Positions 24,682 to 33,264 of a stretch of DNA of 64,000 bases are shown here, piece by piece; position 1 is the stretch's first letter, and every line of letters starts with the position of its first letter. A program made the translations under genes and the position numbers. Origin of the DNA: JAOUEA01 sp963821925. Lineage in GTDB: Bacteria > Actinomycetota > UBA4738 > HRBIN12. Location of the stretch: assembly GCA_963821925.1 (NCBI GenBank), contig CAWGFO010000007.1, forward strand, positions 1-64,000. Reading direction: 5' to 3'. The notes below the pieces were generated by a model. The model did no database searches. It was not told the origin of the DNA and saw only the letters and a list, made by a program, of their open reading frames with translations.

Positions 24682-26120
24682 CAGCGCACCCCCACCTGGA
24701 CGCCCCGGAACCGCGCCGGCGAGGCCCCGTGGCCGACGCGACCGACCTGCCCCGGCTGGCCCTTCCCGCAGTTCGGCGTGCCCCAGACGACCCATTCCTC
24801 GCGGCCGGCCACCGCGTCGCACGAGCCCCAGAACTCGGGCGTGATCCCCGTGTAGTTCGGGTTCTTGTACATCGTCGTGACCTTCCCGTGCTCGATCCGC
24901 CAGGCGGCCTCGCACCCGAACTGGAAGTTGATCCGCTTGTCGTCGATCGACCAGGACGAGTTCGTCGTCATGAAGATGCCGTCGTCGGTGTCGCCGATGA
25001 TCTCCGAGAGCGACCCCTGGCGCGGCTCGATCGAGATGTTCGTCATCCGGATCAGGGGCAGGTGGCTCCATCCGTCGGCGCGGCTCGTCGCGTTCGAGGT
25101 CTGGCCCACGACGTGCGCGGTCTCGCGGCTCGTCAGGAAGTTCTGGAACATCCCGTCGACGATGATCGGCGTGGTCTGCGCCGGCACGCCCTCGTCGTCG
25201 TAGCCGAACGTGCCGAGCCCGCCGGGCAGGGTCGCGTCGGCCGTGATCGAGACGAGGTCGCTCGCGTAGCGCACGGACCCGCGGTCGCCGGGGGAGAGCC
25301 ACGACGAGCCCGCGTAGGCCTCCTCCATCCCGAGCACGCGGTCGAGCTCGATCGGGTGGCCGATCGACTCGTGGATCTGCAGCTCCATCTGGCCGGAGTC
25401 CAGGATCAGGGTCGTGACCTCGCTCGGGCACTCCGGCGCGGCGAGCAGGTCGACGGCCTCGCGGCCGATCCGGTCGGCCTCCTCGATCAGCCCGAGCGTA
25501 CGGATGTGCTCGTACCCGGCCGCCTTGATGTGCCCGCGGAACGAGTTCGGGTAGGAGCGGCGCTGCATGTCGCCCTCGCCGACCGCGACCGCCTCGATCC
25601 CGCCGCCGCTCTGCGTCACGACCTGGTCGATCGCCGCCCCGTCCGACGACGCGAACCACGTCGACCGGCGGAAGAAGTCGAGCCCGCCTTCGGCGAACGT
25701 GACCCCGGGGACGGTCTGCATCCGCCGGGTCGCCTCCATCAGGAGCGCGACCTTCTCCTCGAGCGGCACCGTGAACGGGTCCTCGGCCACGGTGCTCCGC
25801 CACGAGGCGACCGCCGGCTCGACCGGGGAGAGCCGCACCGGGTCGCCCGGGAGCCGCTGCGCGGCCTTCGCGATCTGCACGGCGAGCTCGGCGGTGCGTG
25901 TGACCTCGGCCTCGTCGAGCCGCGAGGTCGCCGCGAACCCCCAGCGGCCGCCGACCAGGACCCGCACGCCGACCCCGGTGGAGGTCTCGCGGTCGATGCC
26001 CTCCATCTCCTGGTTGCGGACCGTCAGCGACTCGGTCTCGTCGGTGCCGGCCCGCGCATCGGCGAAGTCGGCTCCGGCCCTCCGGGCGGCATCGACCGCC
26101 ATCCTCGCGACGTCCAGCAC
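24681..26120 (-). CDS. tldD: TldD catalytic subunit of the TldD/E metalloprotease
   Basis: 479-residue zinc protease with the family motif HESIGH (His250, Glu251, His255) that holds the metal with a C-terminal cysteine. Other landmarks: GVRVLVGGRWGFAATSRLDE, GSGG-type loop TLPGGLGTFGYDDEGVPAQ, and SIEPRQGSLSEII, PNCGKGQPGQ. The start at GTG 26118-26120 is preferred because GAGGAGGG lies six bases upstream; an open frame extends to 26249 without homology. Adjacent pmbA completes the complex. The physiological target is not evident here. Confidence 0.95.
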   Translation of the reverse strand: MLDVARMAVDAARRAGADFADARAGTDETESLTVRNQEMEGIDRETSTGVGVRVLVGGRWGFAATSRLDEAEVTRTAELAVQIAKAAQRLPGDPVRLSPVEPAVASWRSTVAEDPFTVPLEEKVALLMEATRRMQTVPGVTFAEGGLDFFRRSTWFASSDGAAIDQVVTQSGGGIEAVAVGEGDMQRRSYPNSFRGHIKAAGYEHIRTLGLIEEADRIGREAVDLLAAPECPSEVTTLILDSGQMELQIHESIGHPIELDRVLGMEEAYAGSSWLSPGDRGSVRYASDLVSITADATLPGGLGTFGYDDEGVPAQTTPIIVDGMFQNFLTSRETAHVVGQTSNATSRADGWSHLPLIRMTNISIEPRQGSLSEIIGDTDDGIFMTTNSSWSIDDKRINFQFGCEAAWRIEHGKVTTMYKNPNYTGITPEFWGSCDAVAGREEWVVWGTPNCGKGQPGQVGRVGHGASPARFRGVQVGVR

Positions 26121-26251
26121 CGCAGCCCTCCTCGCGTCCGACAGGGCGAGCGGGCCGGAGGACCCGCTCGAACCGGGGCATGGTACCCGGTCGGCGCAAC
26201 CCCGGACCTCATTACGTTCGAGTCGACGAACCGACCACACAGGAGGCACGG

Positions 26252-26530
26252 ATGACCGTTGAGGGCGTACGGATCGGATTCAGCGCGGAGCAGGCGGTCG
26301 CGGTCGCGACCGAGCTGGGGATCGACTTCGACGTGACCCCGTTCGATCTGGAGCAGTTCCGGCGGGGGATGGAGGTCGAGCTCGAGCACGGCCGGCGCGA
26401 CCCGATCACCGACGTCACGCACGACGACCCGATCGTCACGGGCAAGATCGCTTGGGCCCACCTGCGCGAGATGGCCGACTACTACGACCGGCTCGACGCG
26501 ATGGAGCGGGAGGCCGAGGGCGACCGGTAG
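26252..26530 (+). CDS. DUF5661 family small protein
   Basis: 92-residue acidic protein matching the DUF5661 pattern: VRIGFSAEQAVAVATELGID, DVTPFDLEQFRRGMEVELEHG, DVTHDDPIVTGKIAWAHLRE and DYYDRLDAME. Function unknown; single compact alpha-helical domain expected. AGGAGG lies eight bases before the ATG. It is divergent from tldD; the 131-base gap should hold both promoters. Confidence 0.85.
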   Translation: MTVEGVRIGFSAEQAVAVATELGIDFDVTPFDLEQFRRGMEVELEHGRRDPITDVTHDDPIVTGKIAWAHLREMADYYDRLDAMEREAEGDR

Positions 26531-26548
26531 GGCGGGCGAGCCGCTCGA

Positions 26549-26554
26549 TAGGCT
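26549..26554 (+). promoter_or_regulatory. -10 box of a leaderless promoter for the membrane protein at 26561
   Basis: TAGGCT, six bases before the ATG at 26561, with no ribosome site in between. Confidence 0.5.
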
Positions 26555-26560
26555 CCGTGG

Positions 26561-27019
26561 ATGAGCGACCGGTGGTGGACGTATCTCCACGTCGCGGGCG
26601 CGTTCGGGTTCCTGGCGGCGCACGGCGTGGCCGTGGCCGTGGCGCTGCGCCTGCGCCGAGAACGCGACCCCGCTCGATGCCGCGCGTTCCTGGATCTCTC
26701 GCGCTCGACGAGGCCGTGGATGTACGTCTCCCTGCTGGTGCTGATCGTCGCCGGCGTGGTCCGCGGGTTCCAGCTCCATGCGTGGAGCCAGGGCTGGATC
26801 TGGACGGCGCTCGGCCTGCTGATCGCGATGCTGGTCGCGGCCTTCCCGCTGGCGGTGCCGTACTACGTGCGGGTGCGCCGGGCGGTGGCCGAGGGCGCCG
26901 ACACGCCGCCGGACCAACTCGAGGCGCTCCTTCGCTCCCCACGCCCGCTCGTGATCCTCTGGGTCGAGACCGCGGGCCTGCTGGTGATCCTGTGGCTGAT
27001 GATCTTCAAGCCGTTCTGA
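26561..27019 (+). CDS. Four-helix membrane protein (DUF2269-like)
   Basis: 152 residues with four membrane helices: WTYLHVAGAFGFLAAHGVAV, MYVSLLVLIVAGVVRGF, WTALGLLIAMLVAAFPLAV and LVILWVETAGLLVILWLMIF. The arrangement, with a conserved His in the first helix and Trp-rich ends, resembles DUF2269/CopD-like integral membrane proteins. Function unknown. Expressed apart from its upstream neighbour by a leaderless promoter. Confidence 0.8.
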   Translation: MSDRWWTYLHVAGAFGFLAAHGVAVAVALRLRRERDPARCRAFLDLSRSTRPWMYVSLLVLIVAGVVRGFQLHAWSQGWIWTALGLLIAMLVAAFPLAVPYYVRVRRAVAEGADTPPDQLEALLRSPRPLVILWVETAGLLVILWLMIFKPF

Positions 27020-27087
27020 GCCCGCCGGGCATCGGTGCCATGATGCCCGGACCGACCGACCCCCGTTCACCGAGGAGGTTCCCCGAC

Positions 27088-27459
27088 ATGTCCGTCGAAC
27101 GCGCCGCCGACCATCCGACCTTCGAGCTCGGCGGGAACACGATCGTGAGCCTCGCGGCGCCCGCCCGCGGCGCCACCGAGGCCGCCCTGTTCCGGATCGA
27201 GCTGCCCGAGGGCGGCGGGCTCCCGCGCCATCACCACGACCACCTCGACGTGTTCGCGGTCGAGACGGGCGGCGGTACCTTCCACCTGGGCGACGAGACG
27301 ATCACGCTCGAGCCGGGGGACTCGGTGGTCGTGCCGATCGGGGCGTGGCACCACTTCGTGGCCGGCGCCGGCGGCGCGACCCTCGCGGTCACGATGCTCG
27401 CCGGCACGAAGCTGATCCGCGAGGACGGCTCCGAGACCGTTCCCCCGTGGGTGAGCTGA
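27088..27459 (+). CDS. Cupin-domain protein
   Basis: 123-residue single-domain cupin. Metal-binding motif 1 reads GLPRHHHDHLDVFAVETGGG (His triad and Glu), motif 2 PGDSVVVPIGAWHHFVAG (His). Such proteins are small dioxygenases, isomerases or sensors; the substrate cannot be told. GAGGAGG site before the ATG. Its stop overlaps the amidohydrolase ATG, so the two share an mRNA and perhaps a catabolic pathway. Confidence 0.9.
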   Translation: MSVERAADHPTFELGGNTIVSLAAPARGATEAALFRIELPEGGGLPRHHHDHLDVFAVETGGGTFHLGDETITLEPGDSVVVPIGAWHHFVAGAGGATLAVTMLAGTKLIREDGSETVPPWVS

Positions 27460-28646
27460 TGAGCCTCTACATCGCGAACGTCACGCTGTTCGACGGGAAG
27501 ACCGTCAAGACGAAGCAGGGCATCCACGTGCGCGACGGCGCGATCGAGTGGGTGGGCGCGCACGCGCGTGCGCCGCGCACGGCGCTCGCGGCGAGCCCGA
27601 TCGACGGCGCCGGGATGACCCTGACCCCCGGGCTGATCGACTGCCACGTGCACCTCCAGTTCGACGGCGGCGCCGACTTCGCGGCCGAGGCCGCGGAGCT
27701 GATCCCCGCGCTCGCGGCCCTCAAGGCCGCCAAGAACGCCCAGCGGCACCTCGAGCACGGCGTGACGACCGTGCGCGACCTGGGCGGGATCGACGCCGTG
27801 AGCTGCCAGGTCGGCGTCGCGATCGAGAAGCACATGATCCAGGGCTCGCGGGTGATCGCGGCCGGGCGCGCCCTGACGATCACGGGCGGGCACGGGCACA
27901 ACGTCGGCTTCGCCCGCGAGGTCGACGGGGCGGACATGATCCGCAAGGCGGTGCGCGAGGAGATCCGCGGCGGCGCGCGCGCGATCAAGGTCGTGGCGAC
28001 CGGGGGCGTCCTGACGCCCGGGATCGGCGCGACGTTCACCGCGTTCACGCCCGAGGAGATCGCGGCCGCGGTCGACGAGGCCCACAAGTGGGACCGGTCG
28101 GTCGCCGCGCACGCGATCGGGAGCGGCGGGATCCTGAACGCCGTCGTCGCGGGCGTTGACTCGGTCGAGCACTGCAACCAGGTCACGACCGCGATCGCGA
28201 AGGAGATGAAGGAGCGCGGCACGTTCCGCTCGCCGACCCTGATGGCGCTCCGCGGGATGCTCGAGCACCCCGACGAGGTCCCGCCCTACGCGATCGAGAA
28301 GGCCCAGAAGCTCGAGCACGAGTCGCGCGATTCCCAGCGGCGGGCCGTGAAGGCCGGGATCCGCCACGTCTGCGGCACCGACGCCGGCACGCCCTTCAAC
28401 CCGCACGGCGGGGCCGCGAACGAGCTGATCGACATGGTGGCGTGGGGCATGACCCCGCTGAAGGCGATGCAGGCCGCCACCGCGAACGGCGCCGAGCTGC
28501 TCCGCCTCCCCGAGGTGGGCACCGTCGAGAAGGGGAAGGTCGCCGACCTCGTGCTGTACGGCGAGAGCCCGCTCGAGGACATCACGGCGACGCTGCAGCC
28601 GATGCTCGTGCTGAAGGGCGGCGCGGTCGTGCACGACGTGCGGTAG
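27459..28646 (+). CDS. Metal-dependent amidohydrolase (imidazolonepropionase/prolidase-like)
   Basis: 395-residue TIM-barrel amidohydrolase of the COG1228 group, which includes organophosphate-splitting Xaa-Pro dipeptidases and imidazolonepropionases. All binuclear-centre ligands are visible: His63 and His65 (DCHVHL), Lys177 (AIKVVATGG, carboxylated lysine), His218 (AAHAIG), His238 (VEHCN), Asp308 (GTDAGTP). TPGLID and the C-terminal GKVADLVLYGESP are family marks. Coupled to the cupin by ATGA. No signal peptide, so cytosolic. Confidence 0.93.
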   Translation: MSLYIANVTLFDGKTVKTKQGIHVRDGAIEWVGAHARAPRTALAASPIDGAGMTLTPGLIDCHVHLQFDGGADFAAEAAELIPALAALKAAKNAQRHLEHGVTTVRDLGGIDAVSCQVGVAIEKHMIQGSRVIAAGRALTITGGHGHNVGFAREVDGADMIRKAVREEIRGGARAIKVVATGGVLTPGIGATFTAFTPEEIAAAVDEAHKWDRSVAAHAIGSGGILNAVVAGVDSVEHCNQVTTAIAKEMKERGTFRSPTLMALRGMLEHPDEVPPYAIEKAQKLEHESRDSQRRAVKAGIRHVCGTDAGTPFNPHGGAANELIDMVAWGMTPLKAMQAATANGAELLRLPEVGTVEKGKVADLVLYGESPLEDITATLQPMLVLKGGAVVHDVR

Positions 28647-28702
28647 ATGCGACGGCCTCGTGGCCGTCATGTGGCGAAAGGGTGGCGAGTCCTCGCCACT
28701 CG

Positions 28703-28731
28703 TTGACCCGCCCACGGGGCACTCCTAGCAT
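28703..28731 (+). promoter_or_regulatory. Sigma-70-like promoter in the amidohydrolase-marR gap
   Basis: TTGACC (28703-28708), a 17-base spacer, then TAGCAT (28726-28731). No open frame starts downstream on this strand; a terminator follows within 40 bases of the expected start point, so the product should be a short RNA. Upstream at 28651-28668 a small hairpin (GACGGCC-TCGT-GGCCGTC) may end amidohydrolase transcription. Confidence 0.55.
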
Positions 28732-28737
28732 CGGCGA

Positions 28738-28806
28738 CGTACCGCCGAGCTGACCAGCAAACGGGAGGCCGCGACGCACCCCCTCGCGTCGCGGTCTTTC
28801 TTCTTG
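28738..28806 (+). ncRNA. Candidate small RNA of about 70 nt
   Basis: Bounded by the promoter at 28703-28731 and the terminator hairpin ending at 28806. No coding frame. The 3' hairpin loop ACCCCCTC is cytosine-rich, which recalls the C-loop sRNAs of actinobacteria such as 6C RNA, though only one such loop with five Cs is present. The body contains AAACGGGAGGCC, whose GGGAGG could base-pair with C-rich targets. Evidence is structural only. Confidence 0.4.
28769..28806 (+). terminator. Rho-independent terminator with T-rich tail
   Basis: Perfect nine-base stem CCGCGACGC / GCGTCGCGG (28769-28777 and 28786-28794), eight-base C-rich loop, tail TCTTTCTTCTTG. The best intrinsic terminator in the window; lies 11 bases before the converging marR stop. 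Confidence 0.8.
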
Positions 28807-28816
28807 TCCCTCCGGT

Positions 28817-29284
28817 TCAGGCGGCGCCGTCGGGCCGCTGCGCGAGCACCCGCTCCAGGATGTCGACGCCGCCGCCCAGAGAGGCGAGCTCGGCGGGGGA
28901 GAGGTCCTGCAGCGTGCGCGCGAGCGCCTGCAGCCGCATCGCACGGCCGCGCTTGAGCGCGCGCGTGCCCCGTGCGGTCGCGCGCACCTGCACCGCCCGC
29001 GCGTCCTCGGGATCGGGCGCACGCGTGACGTAGCCGTCGCGCTCGAGCCCGTCGACGAGCCGGGTCATCGTGGGCGGCTCGACCTGCTCGGCCTGCGCGA
29101 GCTCGCCGATCCGCATCGGACCCACGAACACGAGCACCGAGAGCACAGACAGACGAGGCGCCGAGATCCCCAGCGCCTCGTCCTCCACGCGAAGACGACG
29201 CAAGAGGTGGATCGCGGCCGAATGCAGCCGGTCGGCTACCGCGTCCACATCGCGCGCTGGGGAAGTCCGTCTTGACGTGGTCAT
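28817..29284 (-). CDS. MarR-family transcriptional regulator
   Basis: 155-residue winged-helix repressor, dimeric. Helix LHSAAIHLLRRLRVEDEALG, recognition region RIGELAQAEQVEPPTMTRLVDGLERDG and wing YVTRAPDPEDARAVQVRATARG are typical. It is divergent from the ankyrin gene at 29330, and a palindrome lies between the two starts. Likely represses itself and its neighbour until a phenolic or other small ligand binds. Confidence 0.92.
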   Translation of the reverse strand: MTTSRRTSPARDVDAVADRLHSAAIHLLRRLRVEDEALGISAPRLSVLSVLVFVGPMRIGELAQAEQVEPPTMTRLVDGLERDGYVTRAPDPEDARAVQVRATARGTRALKRGRAMRLQALARTLQDLSPAELASLGGGVDILERVLAQRPDGAA

Positions 29285-29286
29285 CT

Positions 29287-29311
29287 GTATTTAGTTAGGC
29301 TACGCAAATAC
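29287..29311. promoter_or_regulatory. Palindromic operator between marR and the ankyrin gene
   Basis: GTATTT (29287-29292) and AAATAC (29306-29311), an inverted repeat with a 13-base spacer. It encloses TAGGCT (29296-29301), a -10-like box for the ankyrin gene, and begins three bases from the marR ATG. This AT-rich island in GC-rich DNA suits MarR binding that blocks both promoters. Confidence 0.6.
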
Positions 29312-29329
29312 AAGCATCGGAGGCAAGCC

Positions 29330-30001
29330 ATGGCAAGCACATCGGCGGAACTCTTCGAGGCGATCGAGGCCGACGACGCGGACCGGGTCCGCGCCCTGCT
29401 GGCCGACGACCCGTCGCTCGCGTCCGCGCGCGACGAGCAGGGCGTGTCGGCGCTGATGCGGGCGCGCTACCGGTTCGACAAGGGCGTGATCGAGGCGGTT
29501 TTCGCGGCGGCCCGTCGCTCGACGTGTTCGAGGCGGCGTCGTTCGGCGACCTGGACCGGCTCACCGAGCTGCTGATGTTCGATCCGGCGCTCGTCACGAC
29601 GTACTCGGCCGACGGGTTCACGGCGCTCCACTTCGCGGCGTTCTTCGGCCGGCCCGACGCGGCGCGGTTCCTGCTGGACCGGGGCGCCGACGTCGACGCG
29701 GCCGGCCGTGGATGGATGACCGGGACGCCCCTGCACTCCGCCGCGTCGTCACGCCAGCCCGCGGTCGTCTCGATGCTGCTGGATGCCGGCGCCGACGCCG
29801 ACGCGCGGCAGGGCCAGGGCTGGACGGCGCTGCACTCGGCCGCGAGGAACGGCGACCTCGCGAGCGTCGAGGCGCTGCTCGCGGCGGGCGCCGATCCCGC
29901 GGTCACGAACGACGACGGCGCGAGCGTGCGCGACCTGGCCGCCGAGGGCGGCGACGAGAACCGTCCTGGCGGCGATCGACCGGGCGCTCGCCGGGTCGTA
30001 G
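29330..30001 (+). CDS. Ankyrin-repeat protein, two frameshifts
   Basis: Protein-interaction scaffold of about six ankyrin repeats, 220 residues when rebuilt. Repeats: ELFEAIEADDADRVRALLAD, FEAASFGDLDRLTELL, GFTALHFAAFFGRPDAARFL, TGTPLHSAASSRQPAVVSML, GWTALHSAARNGDLASVEAL, then VTNDDGASVRDLA. Frames slip near 29515 and 29955; the corrected end is VLAAIDRALAGS at the TGA 29999-30001. The two slips cancel in length. Divergent from marR, so probably its target. Partner unknown. Confidence 0.85.
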
Positions 30002-30018
30002 CCGGACGCCAGGACCCG

Positions 30019-31120
30019 CTACGCGGTCGGCACGGGCACGCGGACCCAATCGCGGCCGTCCCAGTGCATCGCCAGCGGATCGTCGTAGCCGTCGGTGCCC
30101 TCGCGCCAGCCCACCGCCCACGCGTCGTTCGCGGTCCGGATGTCGATCCCGAGGAGCCCCGACTCGCGCGCCGGCGCCGCCACGGTCATCCGATGCCAGC
30201 CGGACGCGTCGCGACCCATCACGATCGCGCGGAAGTCGGGTCGGGCCTGGCCGACCGCGGCTTGCCATCCGGCCGGTCCGACGGCGACGGCGGCCAGCGC
30301 GGCCTCGGGGGTCCGCTTCTCGAGGGTCCACCGGCCGTCCTCGTACCGGACGATGTAGACCCCGGCGAGCCAGTCGGACCCGGCGTCGTACCAGATCGAG
30401 CCCACGACCGTGAGCCGGCCGTGCCCGAGGGAGACCACGTCCGTCGCGAAGGTGTTCCGCTCGTACTCGGGGAGCCGGTCGACGCGCCACCCGCGGCCGT
30501 TCCATCGGAGCGCGGCGGGGTGCCAGAGCGGCGTCTCGACCATCCCGACGGCCCAGAGGCCCGTCCGGCCCGAGGGTGTCGCGGCGGTGAGGGTGGCCAC
30601 GCGCGTCGGCAGTCCCGACGCGGACCCAGTCGTGTCCGTCGAACCGGTACGCGAGGCCGCCGTTGCGGCTCCCGTTCGGGGTGTAGAGGTCGAAGGCCCC
30701 GACCGCCCAGGCGACCCCGCCCGGCATCACGACGACGTCGTTCAGCATCCCCTCGCCCGGCGGCCGCGCGACGTGGAACCTCGTCCACGTGGCCCCGTCG
30801 TAGTGCAGGAGCAGCGGCACGTTCTGATCCTGCGAGACCACCCAGCCCACGACCCACACGTCGGCGGCGTTGCGCGCCGCGACGGCCGCGTAGGTGTGCG
30901 CCCGCATGATCGAGGGTCCCGTCACGGTCCACGCGGCGCCGTCCCAGTGCACGATCAGGTCGTCGCCGACCGCCCACACGTCGTCGGACGCGACCACCGC
31001 GACGTCGGCGAGGCCGTGGTCGAAGGGGTCGGGCGTGCCCGCTCCCGCCCGAACCGGCATCGACGCCAGGGCCGCCATCGTCGCCAGGCCGATCACCACC
31101 GCGGACCACCTCGCACGCAT
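30019..31120 (-). CDS. Secreted WAVG-repeat beta-propeller protein, one frameshift
   Basis: Exported protein with signal peptide (MRARWSAVVIGLATMAALA, cleavage after VRAGA) and a chain of repeats of about 50 residues marked by DVWAVG, DVWVVGW, VAWAVGAF, GLWAVGM and DAWAVGWRE, each followed by W-D/N-G and a closing W. These are strands of a predicted propeller. One slip near 30605 joins the two halves. The start at 31120 follows a GGAGGTGG site. No enzyme residues visible; possible extracellular binding protein. Converges with the ankyrin gene, 17 bases apart. Confidence 0.8.
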
Positions 31121-31293
31121 CCGGACCACCTCCACCCTCATGTTCCCCCGCCGAGACCCGTTGTGCCAGGGGTCATCCGGCCGTTCTGGACCGGGACGGC
31201 GTCCGAGGCCGAACGGCGCTTTGCATCGCGCGGCCCCCTCGTGGTTGACTCCGCGGACGACACGGACGTCTCGCCCCGGACAGGAGCCCCCCC

Positions 31294-32262
31294 ATGCGCC
31301 GTTCAGCCCGCCGTCCCGCCCTCGCCGCGACCGTCGCCGTCCTCGCGCTCGTGGCCACCTCCACGCTGCACGCGGCCGCCGGCCCGTCGCCCGATCCCGT
31401 GATCGTCGCCGTGGGCGACATCGCCTGCCAGTCCTTCCCCCAGGGCGACGGCGAGGGCGCGTGCCGCTCCGACGAGATCGCGGACCTGATCCGGGGCATC
31501 GCCCCCTCGCGGTTCCTCGCGCTCGGGGACCTGCAGTACAACAAGGGGTCCCTCGGCGAGTTCATGAAGTCGTACGACCTGCAGTTCGGCGACCTCAAGC
31601 CGATCACCCTCCCGGCCACCGGGAACCACGAGTACGGCACCACGGGCGCCGCCGACTACTTCACCTACTGGGGCGGCCGGGCGAACCCGCCGCTCGGCTA
31701 CTACTCGGTGGACGTCGGCGACTGGCACGTGGTCGCCCTGAACTCCGACGTCTGCGGCGACGCCCCCGGCTGTGGCCCGGGTACCCCGCAGTACGAATGG
31801 CTCAAGGCCGACCTCCGCGCGAACCGGAGCGCCTGCACGCTCGCGTTCCAGCACCACCCGCGCTGGGACTGGCGGCCGTACCAGAAGTGGGTCGACGAGG
31901 ACGCCACGACGAAGAACGCCGGCGCCGAGGTGAAGCCCTACATCGACCTGGTCAAGCTGATGGACGCCCAGGGCGTCGACGTCCTCCTCACGGCCCACAA
32001 CCACCTCTACATGCGGTGGGCGCCCCAGAGCGGCGACGGGAAGGTCGACCCGAACGGCGTCACGGAGTTCGTCGTCGGGACCGGCGGCCGGTCGCTCTAC
32101 CCGTACGGCAAGGGGCCTCGCCCGGCGAACCTGCGCGCGACGCAGAACAAGGCGTTCGGCGTGCTGCAGATGACGCTGCACCCCACGAGCTACGACTACC
32201 GATGGGTGCCGCTCCCGGGCGAGCCGGCGTTCAACGACGCGGGCACCGTGAGCTGCGCCTAG
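31294..32262 (+). CDS. Secreted metallophosphoesterase
   Basis: 322 residues with a signal peptide (ATVAVLALVATSTLHAAAG). Calcineurin-like binuclear site: VAVGDIACQ, FLALGDLQYNKG, PATGNHEYGT, LAFQHHPRWDW and TAHNHLYMRW give the Asp, Asn and His ligands in the expected order. Resembles purple-acid-phosphatase-like exoenzymes; likely releases phosphate from extracellular esters. Extra cysteines (CGDAPGCG) may form disulfides. Stops five bases before the converging kinase gene. Confidence 0.92.
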   Translation: MRRSARRPALAATVAVLALVATSTLHAAAGPSPDPVIVAVGDIACQSFPQGDGEGACRSDEIADLIRGIAPSRFLALGDLQYNKGSLGEFMKSYDLQFGDLKPITLPATGNHEYGTTGAADYFTYWGGRANPPLGYYSVDVGDWHVVALNSDVCGDAPGCGPGTPQYEWLKADLRANRSACTLAFQHHPRWDWRPYQKWVDEDATTKNAGAEVKPYIDLVKLMDAQGVDVLLTAHNHLYMRWAPQSGDGKVDPNGVTEFVVGTGGRSLYPYGKGPRPANLRATQNKAFGVLQMTLHPTSYDYRWVPLPGEPAFNDAGTVSCA

Positions 32263-32266
32263 CGCG

Positions 32267-33244
32267 TCACTCCCACGTGCCGATCGGTCCGCCCGCGAGG
32301 AACAGGTTCAGCCCGTAGGCGACCCCGTCGAGATCCTCGGCGCGGTCCTCCGGCGTCCGAACCGCCAGGTAGTCGCGCCACGCGAGCGCGCGGGCGAGCG
32401 TGCCCGTCCGGTAGCCGATCTCCGAGAGCCGCACGAGCTCGTCGCGGGCGGCGTAGCCCTCGAACGGCTCGAGGTAGGCGTCGCGCAGCCTGAGGATGTC
32501 GCGGCCGCCCGGTTCCAGGCCGAGCTTCCAGACGGTCGCGCGCAGCGCGACCGTGAGCGTGTGGAACGGGTGCGAGATGCAGGCATCGCCCCAATCGGTG
32601 ATCCGGTATCGATCGCCGTCCACGAACACGTTCCCGTCGTTCAGGTCGTCGTGCTGGACGGTCTCGGGGATCCCGGCGGCCGCGAGCTCGGCGCACATCC
32701 CCTCGATCTCGGGCAGCCGGGCGCGCAGGCGCTCGCGGTCGGCGCGCGCGAGCCCGTCGGGCTCGTCGAGCAGGAGGAACTCGTCCTGGTCGAGGAGCGC
32801 GTCGACCATCGCGGGCAGCCGCCCGAGCCCGAGATCGGGTATGCCGTCCTCCAGGAGCCGTCCGACGTGCGGCGCGGTCGCGAGCTGCAGGTCGGCGCAT
32901 CCCGCGAGCACGATCTCCCACCGCGAGAGGTCGGGGTCGGCCTCGAGCAGCTCACGCAGGCGCGAGCCCGCGTCGCGCAGGAGCATCCAACCGAGCGCGT
33001 CGTCCGACGCGGCCACCTCGGGCACCCAACCGGGTCGGAGCTCGTCGAGGAGGATCGTGAGCCCGATCTCCGACGGGTCGTCGGGCGCCTTGAACCAGAG
33101 GGTCCCATCGGCCGTGGGCACCCGGAGCACGGTCGACCAGATCCGGACGTGCGTCTGCTCGATCGGTCCGGTGACTTCCGCGTGATCGTGGATCCACGCG
33201 TGCGCCCGCTCGAGGAACGCGGGATCGGTCCAGCGCCGCGCCAC
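32267..33244 (-). CDS. Aminoglycoside-phosphotransferase-like kinase
   Basis: 325-residue protein of the APH/choline-kinase fold. Brenner motif VQHDDLNDGNVFV (catalytic Asp and Asn) and the metal-binding ITDWGDACISHP are intact; TLWFKAPDDPSEIGL carries the probable ATP-binding lysine. GTG start at 33242-33244 lies just after the C45 peptidase stop, so it is second in a unit with that gene and the membrane protein before it. The family includes antibiotic and small-metabolite kinases; no basis to call resistance. Confidence 0.85.
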   Translation of the reverse strand: MARRWTDPAFLERAHAWIHDHAEVTGPIEQTHVRIWSTVLRVPTADGTLWFKAPDDPSEIGLTILLDELRPGWVPEVAASDDALGWMLLRDAGSRLRELLEADPDLSRWEIVLAGCADLQLATAPHVGRLLEDGIPDLGLGRLPAMVDALLDQDEFLLLDEPDGLARADRERLRARLPEIEGMCAELAAAGIPETVQHDDLNDGNVFVDGDRYRITDWGDACISHPFHTLTVALRATVWKLGLEPGGRDILRLRDAYLEPFEGYAARDELVRLSEIGYRTGTLARALAWRDYLAVRTPEDRAEDLDGVAYGLNLFLAGGPIGTWE

Positions 33245-33264
33245 GGTGCCGGGCGACCCGCCCT

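Noticed and set aside
24682..26199. Upstream continuation of the pmbA reading frame through tldD
   Set aside because: The extension is an out-of-frame shadow of tldD; real homology to PmbA begins at the ATG 24681.
28738..28806. 6C RNA
   Set aside because: Only one C-rich loop with five Cs is seen; the family has two such hairpins. Kept as an unnamed candidate sRNA.
32267..33244. Aminoglycoside resistance gene
   Set aside because: The APH fold is shared by many metabolite kinases, and its operon with a C45 peptidase and a membrane protein gives no resistance signal.
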